Source: Trichobilharzia regenti
Taxonomy: Eukaryota > Platyhelminthes > Trematoda > Strigeidida > Schistosomatidae
DNA length: 64,000 bases
Assembly (NCBI GenBank): GCA_944472135.2
Contig: OX235270.1
Coordinates: forward strand, 55,309,267-55,373,266
Direction: 5' to 3'
Positions 1 to 11,765 of this stretch are shown here, in pieces. Position 1 is the stretch's first letter, and every line of letters begins with the position of its first letter. The notes beneath the pieces were generated by a model, which was given only the letters and a program-made list of their open reading frames with translations, did not search any database and was not told where the DNA came from. The position numbers and the translations under genes were made by a program.

Positions 1-285
1 ACAAATATGCAGGAGAAAGTGGAGATGGATTGGACACTTGCTGAGGAGGCCGTTGGGTGACACTGCACGTCAGGCCGTCGCTCGAGTGGAACCAGGCCGA
101 AAGGGAAGCGGCGAGTGGGACGTCGGTGCAAGGGTGACATGGTGGAGATGGTGTGAAGAAGAGTTGAACGAGTATGGACTAACGTGGATGGAGATGAAAA
201 GTACACCAGAAGGAAGACAGAAGCAAGTGGAGACGTGCAGTTGAAGCCCTATGTTCCACTAGGAACCCAAGTCAACAGTAATAAC
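1..285 (+). pseudogene. 3' end of a decayed RTE-type non-LTR retrotransposon
   Basis: The translated text reads as the C-terminal tail typical of RTE polymerases: a WTLAEEA-like stretch, a basic GRR/RPKGKR-like segment, and an end in LKPYVP just before the tail. Frame changes and stops interrupt it. It closely resembles the tail of the second RTE copy at 12960-13225, which also ends in 'gaagccctatgttcc' followed by an AAT/ATT-rich tail. The rest of the element lies left of the window. This is a relic and makes no protein. RTE assignment is by recognition of the family pattern. Confidence 0.7.
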
Positions 286-930
286 AATATAGTTTAGATA
301 CTTCATTTAAAATTACTACATTATTACCAGGCTTCTATATGAATGCTCTGTTTGCATTGATATAATTCACCTAAGTGTTTCCAATTTTCAGTGTCTATAT
401 TAACTTTATCTCAGTCGTTATTACACTTAAGCACAAATATCTCAACAGTAGTGCTCCTGACTGTAGCCGAGAATGATATGAGTTCTGATATCCGTGTGGA
501 CATTATTTCTTTAGAGGCTGCACATACGCCTTCCCGGAAAGTAGAAAACTTAGACTGGAAGCTTTATGCTGATTGCCTCCAACGAACTAACATCATATTA
601 CACTTGAGTTAATTAGGAACCTGGATAATTTATTTTTCAGTATTTTCAATCGCTGACGTAATTCATCACAGTCTTATTAGATCCATCTAGACTACTTATA
701 AATTTACTTCAAGTCACACCTCGTTCCTTTGTTTGTCTTTCTATCTGTACACATATATTCCCGTACGCTGTAATTTGAAGTTGCGTCAAAGAGCGCTTTT
801 GGCACTTTGATACCTGTTTTCAATAGCTTTGTATGTTAATAGCACTAAAAGAATGTTAGTATACCTCAATCAACATTAATCTCATGAAATGTTTTAATGT
901 TTTGCTGTGAAACAGAGATGACAAGGATTT
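286..930. other. AT-rich spacer, nothing recognised
   Basis: Short open frames occur here, for example at 391-612, but show no motif, no family resemblance and no codon pattern that would support a gene. No repeat recognised elsewhere in the window was found in it. Confidence 0.5.
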
Positions 931-1135
931 CCTTTATTTTTATTTATTTTTCTATTTTGATTACAGCTTGATGCCACACCGTATTATTGGTACAAGTATG
1001 GAATTTTCAGCATGTGATATCGGTATCATAAATTTAGCAGGCCGATAATAGATATCAGGTGTGCGTCGGCAGGGGATTGCACCTCGGACCATGTGCATGG
1101 TCGGCGATAGTCCTAACCACTATTCCACCGACGCA
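931..1135 (-). mobile_element. tRNA-derived SINE (family 1), minus strand
   Basis: Read on the minus strand it starts with a tRNA-like head (GCGTCGG acceptor-like 5' end, a 'gtggttagga' A-box-like segment, a B-box-like 'ggtccgaggtgcaatcc'). It continues into a conserved body with 'cacctgatatc', 'aaaattccatacttgta' and 'atcaagctgtaatc', and ends in an A-rich tail (T-rich on plus at 931-959). The same unit recurs at 1600, 2092, 15529, 18634, 26498, 32006, 46289 and 49402. It has no coding capacity and would be transcribed by RNA polymerase III if intact. Confidence 0.75.
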
Positions 1136-1599
1136 TATTCAATTTTTTGTTTTACCAGCAAACGAATCTGAATGAATCCGATAATGCAAAATTTGTGTGC
1201 ATAAGATGTAAGCCTCAACTTATTGAAACATTTACCAGTGCACTACTCAAAGGCGGAAAGTTATGATTTGTTAAACAATCTAGTCTACATAACCAGCGAC
1301 AGTCGTAAGTTTTTCACGTTTTGGAAAAAAAGTTTGTATATATATACACATCCATTTCACTTTGTTATCCGTTCTTTTTAACTGGAGCCCAATAACTGCT
1401 AATAAGATTTCACCTCCTCTGCACACTATCGCCTTTATATCACTCTTCGGTATCCAACTGGTCCTCATCCATTTGTGCTGCATTATTGGACGTGGCGCAC
1501 GATATCTTTGCACGGTTTCGTCAGTTTATGTCTAATTCACCTCCATTTCCTTCTGCATATTTGTTAGGCAATATGCTTTTTGTTGATTAATTTAATTAA
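1136..1599. other. AT-rich spacer, nothing recognised
   Basis: The stretch between two SINE copies has no supported gene. The minus-strand open frame at 1280-1513 has no recognisable motif and is probably chance. Confidence 0.5.
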
Positions 1600-1793
1600 T
1601 TTTTAATTTCTTTTTTTATTATAGTTGGACACCACACTGTACTTTTGACACAAGTATGGAATTTTCAGCATGTGATATTGGTAGCCCCAATTTAGTAGGC
1701 CGACCATTGATGTCAAATGTGCGTCGGCTGGGAATCGAATCCCGGACCAAGTGCATGGTCGGCGAGCGCCCTAACCGCTATGCCACCGATGCA
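1600..1793 (-). mobile_element. tRNA-derived SINE (family 1), minus strand
   Basis: This is the same head, body and tail order as the copy at 931-1135. The head has 'gcatcggtggcatagcggttag' character on the minus strand and a B-box-like 'gggattcgattccc'. The head differs from the other copies by several bases, so it is an older or distinct subfamily member. A T-rich stretch at 1601-1622 represents its A-rich tail. Confidence 0.75.
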
Positions 1794-2091
1794 GAGTTCA
1801 GTGTAGCTGTTTTTTCTGGCCCATCATCTTATTATCAGTGTGAAGACAGCAAAGGCAGGTGTTTATGTGTTTTTGCAGCCTGATGCAAATGCTTTCTGTG
1901 ACATGCGCACCGGGTCTATGAAAATTACAAAAGAATTGATTTGACTTTAGAACTGAAAATCCTAATGATGAGAACAGTAGCTCTCCACAGCAATAGGAAT
2001 AATGAAGGTCTGTCTTGCCTTTCTGTTCCTGTCTTTGACGATTGCATCTGTGTCTCCTGTCTGTATTTTAAACCATGCTGCCTGTATAAGC

Positions 2092-2225
2092 GCGTTGGTC
2101 GCATAGCGGTTAAGACGGTCCATAATCGGCCTGCTAAATTTGGGCTACCGATATCACATGCTAAAATTCCATACTTGTAAAAAATACTTTGTGGAGTCAA
2201 GCTATAATAATTTTTTTTAAATAAA
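2092..2225 (+). mobile_element. tRNA-derived SINE (family 1), internally deleted, plus strand
   Basis: The first part of the tRNA-like head ('gcgttggtcgcatagcggtt') is joined directly to 'ggtccataatcggcctgc', so most of the head including the B box is missing. The body ('aaattccatacttgtaaaaa', 'gtcaagctataat') and an A/T-rich tail follow. It is probably transcriptionally dead. Confidence 0.7.
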
Positions 2226-4160
2226 TAAGTGATTTCTTTCAAATTTCTCCAACTGATAGAGATTGATGCTTGTTTTGTTGGTGGTGTCGAGATACCTCTA
2301 TTACTTCTATCTTTTACTGCTTTGTTAACCTTTATTGCCTATTTTAAATATCTTCTCTGTGTTAACTTTAATTCCCGTATTCGGTGCCTCTTCTGGCAAA
2401 AAGGTTGGTTTTTGCCTATAGGTTTTCGAGTTTGCATGAAATTAGAAATCAATCTTCCGTGAAGTCTAGAACTTCAAGAGTCCTCTCGATAGTCCACCAT
2501 AATCCTATCTTCTAATTCTACATGGTCTGTCACATGATTCAATCCACCGCAATCAAGAATATCATGGGTGATTGTGGGAAACCATTTCCTATACCTTTTT
2601 TCAATTGAAATGCTTCTTTGAGCTTTCGATTGCAAATTATCTGACCTGTGGCATTATCATAATTAGAGTTGAATAAATTTTATAGGAAGAATTGACATTA
2701 CTTTTGTTTATTCTCCGACGTGTAACACCTGCTGATAGCCGAATGTTTACGATAACTCTTTACGCATTTTACAACGTAAAATATATTACTGAGGCAAACT
2801 AGAAAGTGAATCAGTCATAGGTAAATTAATTTGTATCTTTTCTGCAAGGTAATTAGTGTTAAACGTTGATAAAAACCCTAAAACTACAAATGGATTAATT
2901 GAACTTGTCTACACCAGTATGTATATAAATCACTTGCATGTTGATAATATCACGTAAATTGATGTTTCTTTGTATGACTTTTGAACAAAATATTAATATC
3001 TCTGTTGAAATTGATTTAAGGAAGAAGGTTAAATGTAGTGAACAGAATGAAACAGTCAATAAAAAGTTTATAGCTGTTAAACTGCAACAAATTAGTTTAA
3101 CTACAATCAAAAAATATTACAAAATGAAAGCATATGAATAATAAGTATCTAAATGAAATTCCCTGTGTTTTGATTGTCTAGTACATAAGATATGTTACCA
3201 GGGTGAAATATGTATACAGCTTACTAATTGATCATTACCACTATTATGCTATCTCAATGAAACCACGTGTTGAAATGTGATTGAAACAACAGTGATCAGA
3301 TTCAGTCTGCACGCTAGCGTTAGCATTCTGTAAAATCTAGTCCGGCTTATGAGTTTTGATTATGCATTCCATGAGAATAGCAGAAAAAAAAGCGATATTA
3401 AAACGACTTTCTTAGAGTTTGGGAGTCGATAACTTCATGAAGTGCTGCTTTGAACTAGAAGTTAAAGAACCGTGTATTTTTAAAGACCATGTTAAGCAGC
3501 AGAGTTCAGACGTAGAATACTGGAGTCGACAATTATGTGGGAGTGATAAACAATCAAATGTAACCATTAGGGGCTAGTTTCCTTTTTTTATAGTTACGTT
3601 TGCAAATATGAACATACGGCAGACGACTTTTTACTATACTTGTGTATTTGCCCAAATGACGCTTACAGTTCCACATTTGGGTCCTCTTTCAACTGACCAT
3701 GATATTTTAACTGTAGCGTATCTGCTTGCAGAAGCAGAAGCTTAATTAGCAGCAAGCTATTTATATTACTTCATTCGACTACACACCGGTCAGTGGTTTT
3801 ATTTTCTTTCAAGGGATTCTAAGAATCAGTTCACAACATAGTTGGTGGTTATTAATATTGACAATTGCAATATTCCAGCCAACAGAGACAGTTCATTTCT
3901 GTTCACTAAAACAAGCGGTGGGAAATCGAAATTTCCAATGAAAAGAAACTGATACTAACTGTATAATAGGTGTTTATGGTGCTTCACAGGCCATAAGTAT
4001 AACTTTTGTCTCTGAAAATATCAGCTGTAGGTTCATTTCTTACAAGTAACTCTGTCACTTTGGGTTGCCGATGCACTCAGATGACAGGTTCAAATGTAAA
4101 GAAACACCCTTTTTGATTTGGCACTAGTAAGTAACCAGTGTAATGTGTCTAGTCCTTTGT
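2226..4160. other. AT-rich spacer, nothing recognised
   Basis: Only short open frames without motifs occur (for example 2229-2462, and overlapping frames on both strands near 2895-3141). No splice-exon chain, RNA gene or known repeat could be supported. Confidence 0.5.
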
Positions 4161-4164
4161 TTGG

Positions 4165-4300
4165 TGCAGACTGAATTCTATCAGTCAGAAGGGACATCTG
4201 TTCCTTGAATGTTGCAGATACACCTTACTGATGAGTACCCAACTAGCACGCAAAGCTAGGTCCAAGGTTTCCTGCCAATCTCCTCCAACCACCTAATAGA
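4165..4300 (+). mobile_element. Decayed Sm-alpha-like SINE 3' part with hammerhead ribozyme relic
   Basis: The order 'gaatgttgcagatacacc', 'ctgatgagtaccc', 'gcaaagc', 'ggtttcctgcc', 'ctccaacc' follows the order of the hammerhead region in the copy at 29400-29480. The CTGATGAG core element is present. The GAAA element reads GCAAA and the stem II partners no longer pair, so I expect no self-cleavage. No pol III head was confidently found upstream. The match is weak overall and rests on the order of several short blocks. Confidence 0.4.
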
Positions 4301-7300
4301 AACACCCCTGTCGGATACTAATTCTAGCTATCACCAAGCAAAACTATTCTACTAACATTTGTGAATATAATGGTGAAAATTTTGTTTTGATTTCTCTTCT
4401 AGCAATAACAGCGACAAATTAAGATCCAAGGCTTCTTACAGGCTGACTTGAATCGAGTGGTGTAAAGTGAAATTCATAGAGATGTTGTGTAACATAGTTA
4501 ATTGACAGTTTAATTCTGATTGCACTTAGGTGCCATCCAACAGAGAACTTATGAGCAGCATCACTTCTTATGAAGAATGGCTTGAAATATTTGTAAGTCA
4601 ACAGTAAAATCTTTTGCTACGGTAATGAATACTAATGTTTTGAGTATAAGAATGAACGGCTGTATTTCGCTAGTTCCATTCATATATGAGTGAGTGATAT
4701 GACACTTAAATGGTACTATGACTCAGCACTTTATTTCGTTATGCTGAAAACATCTTGCATACGACTCCTACACACACTAAATCATCAACAAATCTAGAGT
4801 CAGTCCTGTATAAGTAAGTGATGATTTCCTTTGTCTTTAAAATATCGGAATATGATTTGTTTACCTCCATTTATTGTTTTCAATTGTGTTACTTGAAGCA
4901 TCTCGAAAATATTCAAACCCGACCGCCTTTATTTTGTGTAACTAAGCGATTCATTAGTTTTAGTGAACTGAATCATCGGTCAACAGTATGTAAATATCTA
5001 GACACTTCATCTCGTTCTGTAGTTTCATTCTGTCCGGAGATCTAATGCAGAACTGTCAAACGGACAGCTACGCGTCAGTTGCATGTCACCCGAACAAACT
5101 CCTTGTGTTTTCTGCTAATTAATATTAATTCTCAGATTATATAGCTTGAGCCAATGGTTAAAATCATCATACGAATTTCGTTTTTCTTTCAAGTTCTTCA
5201 GTCATGGTTTCAGCAACTGAATTTTCTGTTCTTAATAAAATCTATCTCACGTATTATCATTATGTATTGATATACTGGTAGGAAATCTCTCCGTCTAGTA
5301 GTGTTAAATAAGAATACACTTGATGCATCTCTTCTGAGTATTTCACTTTATGATGAAAATTAAAATGCAACGAACTTTTGATAAGTCTTTTTCTCTTGCC
5401 GAAATTTCATGCAAATTACAATACTTGTGCAGTTTCTGTCAAATCTTCGATAGTCTGTTTACAGTTCATCGAAAATCACCATTGGCTTTCTACAAACACT
5501 TTATTTATGTGTTATTCTAACGATTGTGACGGCTGAAAAAAGGCATCGCAAAACACAATAATCACTAAATTGGCAGAAAGGAGGTATATATGCTCTATTC
5601 TATTTCAATGCTCAATTAATATTTTATTATAAAATAAGATTTTGGACCCTAATAAACACAGTCTTAGATAGCATTAGTTCACTTGATATAACAGATACTG
5701 ATCTGGTATAACTATTCACTAATTGGCCTTACACATGCATATTCCATTTATGAAAACATGGCTCTGGTCTACACCAGGTATTTCCCAACTGCAATATCAC
5801 TAGGGGATCCGTAGAGATTAAACTACCACCTATTTCCGCCTTTGTGTATATCCACTGTCTCATATGATCCTGTAGAGCTAATCACAATCGGTGTTGTAGG
5901 TAAGTTCTTCGGAAAAACCTAGCTGAACGTTATACAGCTTGGTTGGATAACGATGAACACAAGACTCTGGAGTCTACTTTTTGCCAACGTTTTCTTGAGT
6001 GACCTCATTAGGCCCTACTGGATTTATCTCTAATGGTCATTTACAGAGATAAATTCAACCATTCTAAAGATCTATTTTTCCATCATCAATGTGTGGTTAC
6101 ACACAGACAAAACTCTGAAACGCGAGTTCCAAAACATTTTGTCAAATCCCTTTCTGTACTTTGGCCATTAATTCCATTTCACTTTACTTTCATTTCACCG
6201 ATTCAAATACTGATAATACGGATTAACACTATCCTACAGCATTCGCTAAGGGTTGAAAGTGTTTCAGCTGCCTTAGCAACAACACGAAAGTGAACTCCAC
6301 TTCTGACTTTAACCACCACATATAAGTGAAAAATCATATATGAGTAGATACATGATTAATTTGTAAGAAACAGATAACACATTTGCATAATACTTTATTA
6401 ACATGACACATATGACGGTAGAATATTGTCAGGAATGTAAACGGAATATGGCTGGTTGGCAGTTAACTTTCATCTATCAGATCCCGAGGTTGGAATGCCG
6501 CTTCAACTACTTTTTCCGGGTTACTTGGTAGTATCATCAGCCCTTACACAAAACGTTAGGCTCGTGGCTAACTAGGTGGTAACCAACTGACCAGCTAAGT
6601 AAACGAGGCAAAGAGTCTCTTTTGATGGTGCACTATATTTGAAGATTGAAAAGACGGACTGACCATTCTACGCATTCAAGTTGAACTTATAAATACACTT
6701 CAAAGTAGGTCTAATTCAGTCGAAATTTATGTCCAGTCTCTGTGTTAGCATATCATTCATACTAAGACGTAATCGTAAATCTAAGTATGCTAAAAATCAT
6801 CCTACAGGTACAGCTTGGTCATACAATTTTTATCGACAGCTCAACTTAAATTAATACCGACAAAGTAGAAAATAACCGCTGTCTTTTTAAAACATTATTA
6901 CCAACATGAGGCTGTATTTTCCATTTTAACTAATGGTAACCAACAAGAATTACTAGTTGATGCAGAGTATTAACCGAAAGGTTGTTACTGCAATCTGTGT
7001 GCAATTCTTCAGAATATAAATTGCTCCCAGATTCAGAAATTCAAATCATCCCCACATATTATGCACCTGCTATGTAAGATGTATTTTTTGACGATTTAGA
7101 TGTTTAAACATAATGAAAATTTGTTGCACAAGACCTTCAAATACGATTAGCGATAGATCTTACAAATACCTTGATAAACTATTTGTTTGAAATTTAATTT
7201 TGCCTCATTTTCATGAGTAAACTGCTTTAGTCAACAAGGAAATTTCACAAACCTTTCTTCATTATATGTTAAACAACTCTGAATTTAAATATCTGGTCTG

Positions 7301-8635
7301 CAGACACAGCATTACAATGTGTTTGGCTTAGTGATCATTCTACTAATTGTGTAGTATATGTTGAAAATCACCGTTAAATCATATGAAAAAAGACGTTCAG
7401 CGAAGAGTTACTCTTTCCTGCGATATCACATTAACTTAATCCGCTTACCACTCTGAAGACAGTGTCTGTTGAGAATCTCAGCACAAGATAAAATGATTTG
7501 TAGGAATTTACCTTTATGGAGGGGTAAGCTGTCCATTTCATATATATAATGGTAGTCAGTAGTTACAGAGAAACAATAACAAGACTTAATTCATTTGAAA
7601 TCTTTAATGTATTTGAGCAACACATTTCGAACATTCTGATCACATACGTACTTGTCATACATATCTATATTAAGAAGCAGAGGTGCATAAAGGACCAATT
7701 TTTTTCAGAATAGATCTAAGTGGGTACAGTTCACGATCACAGGTAAGAGATAGGAACGTGAGATAAGAAAAAAGGGTTGAAAATGTTATTGATATAAGGA
7801 AGCTTAGTTCTAAAACTGGATTACTGAGACAGGTTGAAAGCAATAAATAACAAATAATTTTTGATAAACAAAACAGGGCTTCGACGAATTGAAGTAAATG
7901 ACCCAAATTTGTTACATATGGGTTAAAAGCCAATAGTGAAATCAACTTGATGAGCCTTCAGTATGATATGCCTTGAGATATATGACACTGAACATCTATT
8001 TACGGGATTAATTGGATCAGGAAATTTAAACTGTAATTGCGAACAATTAGGAATGTGTTCTGTATAGCTGGCCTGCAGAGATAGATGGGTCCTACCTGTA
8101 TTAAATTATATTAGTGTCTCAAAACTGTTTGATCAGTTTTATTAAGTAAAATATTGTTCATTCTCTCCTGTATCATAAGCTAGGAGTTGAATACTTAAGT
8201 CATTTGTGTCACAGAGTACACAGATGTTCTCATCTGTGTGCATACTCTATTCATTCTGTCTAACTTTTTATTGTTATTCTAATTGTGAAGATGAGTGTCG
8301 TTCTTTTTGCAGATTAGACACGATGTCCAGCAGATCACTATCAGTACGATTCATAAATCGTCAGTATACATCTTTTGATCTGGTTGAGTTCTGTGAGTCG
8401 CGAAGTTTACAATGTCTTTCTAGGTAACATTTCTAGTTCAAACCTCAGTATGAACTGAACTAATTTGAGTTCACCATCAATGATATAACTGTATCTCCTG
8501 GCATTTGTCGTGGTTGGTTGTTAATTTGTAGCAGTAGTGATCGCTCCTGTGGACTTGGAGTTTGACGTTTTTATCATGTGGTTGTGTTTGTTAGTCTCTG
8601 ATTTGTCTCAGTACCAGGTTTCTAGGATTCGCGTG
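4301..8635. other. AT-rich spacer, nothing recognised
   Basis: The long stretch has low coding density. The open frames of 60-91 codons (4419-4601, 4818-5045, 6033-6293, 7670-7945, 8206-8427) carry no domain motif, and none is repeated elsewhere in the window. It may contain introns or intergenic DNA of a host gene, but nothing supports a specific exon. Confidence 0.5.
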
Positions 8636-8639
8636 CCAT

Positions 8640-8890
8640 TTTAGGTGTTTCTGTGTTTAAAATTTCCATATTTTCCAGTCAAATTGGTGTCCATAGCTAT
8701 TTACGTGCGTCACTGTGAAAGAATACATGTCGTGTTCTTTGACAGCTAGTTTATATTCTTGGATTCCAAGTTGAAGAAGACGCCCACTTTGACCTACATA
8801 TTGCTTTTGACAAGTGATGTCATTTACTTTTTAGATAATGTTGATCTTGTCTTCTTCTGGTCTTTGGTGATTTGGACTGCATAATATCGA
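8640..8890 (-). pseudogene. Penelope-like element relic, GIY-YIG endonuclease segment
   Basis: Read on the minus strand from about 8835 down, the translation contains ITCQKQYVGQSGR, then IQEYKLAVKEHDM, then a TVTHVNSYGHQFDW segment before a stop. That order (C..YVGQ.GR, R/E..HK.AV, H....GH.FDW) is the C-terminal GIY-YIG nuclease of Penelope-like retroelements. An in-frame stop lies just upstream, and the reverse transcriptase part is absent. It is a short dead fragment. Confidence 0.6.
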
Positions 8891-9684
8891 ATTAATTGTT
8901 TATGTTAGTTTGTGTGCCATATGTATTCTGAATGGTTTCAGTATCCGTGTCTTTATTTCACACTGTTAAGATTGAATGAAACAAGATATAATCACTAAGA
9001 ATTTAGATTTGAATCCGTTGTTGCCTTTATTTATGTATCCAATGGCATACTTGTTTGAAAATTACATTAATTCTTGTTTTGTTAATATCGCGCCTCCAGT
9101 AACATGTCAGAAATGTTTAAATCTTACACTATGACAGTAAATCTTTTCAGAATTAAATCTATGAGAGGGGGAGATCACTTCTGTCTCACTAATAACACTA
9201 TTTGAATCATAAATTAAATGGACCCGTAAGCTCCTAGAAATGACTGAAATTGCAGGAGAGTAGATTGTTTGAAATTAGAAAGAAGCATTTATGCAAATAA
9301 ATGAATTGTGAACAACCAGTATATAATAAATATCCTCCTTAGGAAAACTTTTAAATTAAAATAAATTTTCAAATCGTTTTCTGTTTTATTAATTCCATTT
9401 TAAACCTTGCCTGGTTAACTAGCTCGCTAGTTTTCAAGCCGGTCCCAAGCCCAACTAAAGAGAGAGGGTCAGGCGTGGGGCTAGTGACCCTACACCACTA
9501 AATTTATCAAACTCTAAGAGAAACTTCAGCGAACAAAAATATGTTATATATACAAAAATTCAAAAAACACGTTTATTCTTCTCTGGAATCGGAGAGACGA
9601 AATGACATATCACGCTGATCAAAGTCTTAAGGAAGCCAGTCAGCCGATGTGTCTTCTGCCGACGAAAACAAGAATAAGAATACG

Positions 9685-10812
9685 GGTGAAGAATATCCGT
9701 ACAGTGTACGAGACTGGAAAGGCTGTCCAGGTAGTCACAGAAATGAGAAGATACAGCATACAAGTGTTGGTAGTCTGAGAAAGCAGGTGGAATGGATGTG
9801 AATTATTAAAGTTGTCAACTGGAGAGTCATTAATCTACTCTTGCCAACAGGACGACAACCACAGGCACACTGAGGTAGTGATTGGCTACCATGATGTTAA
9901 CAGTGGCAGTCAAAGCCGTAGTGTGGTGGGAATCAGTTTATTCTAGGATTCTGACAGGAAGATTCAAGTCCAAAGGGAGGAAGGATACAGTTATCCAGTG
10001 CTACACACAGTTGTACAAACAACGCGGAACAAGACAAGAGGGAAGATTTCTATAGACGGCTACAAGCAGTAATGGACAACTTCCCGACTGCCGACATCAA
10101 AATTCTCATGGGCGATATGAATGCAGGCCAAACTGAAAGCAGATAATACAGGGAGAGAACTTATCATGGGTTGAGAGGCTCTCAGAGAGATGAAAGAGAA
10201 CGCAGAATTATTCGCCGGTTTCTGCTCTTTCAACGGTTTGGTGATCGGAGGTAGTGTGTAAAAACACAAGGATATACACAAAGCAACATGAATTTCGCCT
10301 GATGGACATACCACAAACCAGATAGATTTCATTTCAATTTCAAGGAAGTGGAGACGCAGCTAGTCTTCTGGATACAAAGTCGAGAAAGGGAGCAGATGTG
10401 GGCTGACTCAGACCATCATCTAGTTCAAAGAACCTTTAAAGTGAAGCTGAAATCCATGAAAACAAATGGAGGCAGACTACAACAATTCAAGTTCAACATT
10501 CAGAAACTGAAGGACAAAACTACAAGAGACTTCTTCGCTACAGATACCAGAGCAAAGTCGGAAACACCACGTGGCATCACGGAGGAAACCTGTGTGGAAG
10601 AACATTGGAACTCTCTGAAAGTGATATTTAAGGAAGCGTGTACAACTGTTCTAGGAAAGAGGAAGAGACAAGACAAGGAATGGCTGTCAACGGATACCTG
10701 GAAAATATTCGAGGAGAGGAGGATGGTGAGAGAAGATAACTCAATGCAAAGATGGGCAACAGAAAGAGAAACTGAGTTCAATGTACGCTGCATTGAATCA
10801 AGAAAGACGTGA
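9685..10812 (+). pseudogene. RTE endonuclease and linker relic
   Basis: The translated pieces include NIRTVYETGKAVQVVTEMRR (the N-terminal endonuclease motif), 'TADIKILMGDMNAG' (the GD.N catalytic motif near 10098-10140) and 'WADSDHHLVQRTFKVKLK' (the SDHHLV motif near 10400). Stops fall between these motifs. The last 154 codons (10348-10812) are open and hold the SDHHLV motif and the basic linker that follows the nuclease in RTE proteins. The nuclease would nick target DNA for target-primed reverse transcription. This copy cannot encode it. Confidence 0.75.
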
Positions 10813-11231
10813 AGAAGAGTGGTAGGAAAGACAAAAGACAATTCTACGATACACTGGCCAACAACTGAAGCAGAGCAGGCAGATGGAAGGTAAAAGAGAC
10901 CTTAGGAAATTATACCAGCTAACCAGGTCTCTATCCGGGAATAGATCAACCCAGATGATGAAATCAATAAAAGAAGCTCAAAGGAACCTGACTATGAAGT
11001 AGGAGGAAGAAATAAGACAATGGGCTGACCACTTTAAACGACTCTTGAATCGCCCACCACCGGCAACTCGTCCAGAAATACCAACAGAAAAGACAACAAG
11101 AAAATACCAGTGGACACCACTCCTCTGACGAAAGAAGGAATCCTGAAGGCGATCAAGCTACTGAAGTCCAGTAGGGAAGGCAGCAGGACCAGATGGGATT
11201 CCCTCAGAAGCGCTGAAGATACCATCAAAAG

Positions 11232-11765
11232 ATTACAGCAGATGTTGATAATAATGATAGTAGCTTTATTCCAAAACAGTGCTTGCGATACAGAATTGAA
11301 TTCTCAGCGTTTTAATACACTATTGCAACCAGTTTTTACATTAAAAACAAATAAAATTCCACATAGATTAAGGGGAATCTCAGTTCGTTTTGACAACAAC
11401 ATATTAACATGTCGGTAGCGAAGCCAAAATTAAACAGAGTGTTAGAAGGTGTTGGAAAAGTAGGTTCTAGCATATCTACTGGTGTAAACAGAAAGAAAGA
11501 AACAATGGAGCACATAACAGAGAAAAAAAGGAGAGGGAGAGAGAAAAGGAAAAGAAAGAAAGAAAAACATTGTACATATAAATGATATGAGTTGAAAAGG
11601 TGAAATCCAGGTGTTCTACTGACTACTTAATAAGTTAAAGGTTTCACGCCTAATGCTTTCTTTATCGCACAGAACACGAGCTAAGTAGGGTATGGTTGAG
11701 TTTTTGTACTTACTAGTGCGAGCATATAGTTTTCTATACAGGCTTCTGGTTTTGCCTGAAGATAT
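11232..11765 (-). mobile_element. 5'-truncated retroelement fragment inserted in the RTE copy
   Basis: The RTE coding text is interrupted between 'cagcagatgttg' and 'gcaaaagatttgg', which are adjacent in an intact RTE. On the minus strand the insert begins with an open stretch (RKLYARTSKYKNSTIPYLAR, ending at a stop near 11630). It continues through a purine/pyrimidine-rich 3' region and ends with AATAAAGCTAC and an ATTATT-type tail at 11232-11265. This looks like the 3' end of a non-LTR element inserted by target-primed reverse transcription. The family is unidentified, and no target duplication could be assigned. Confidence 0.5.
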
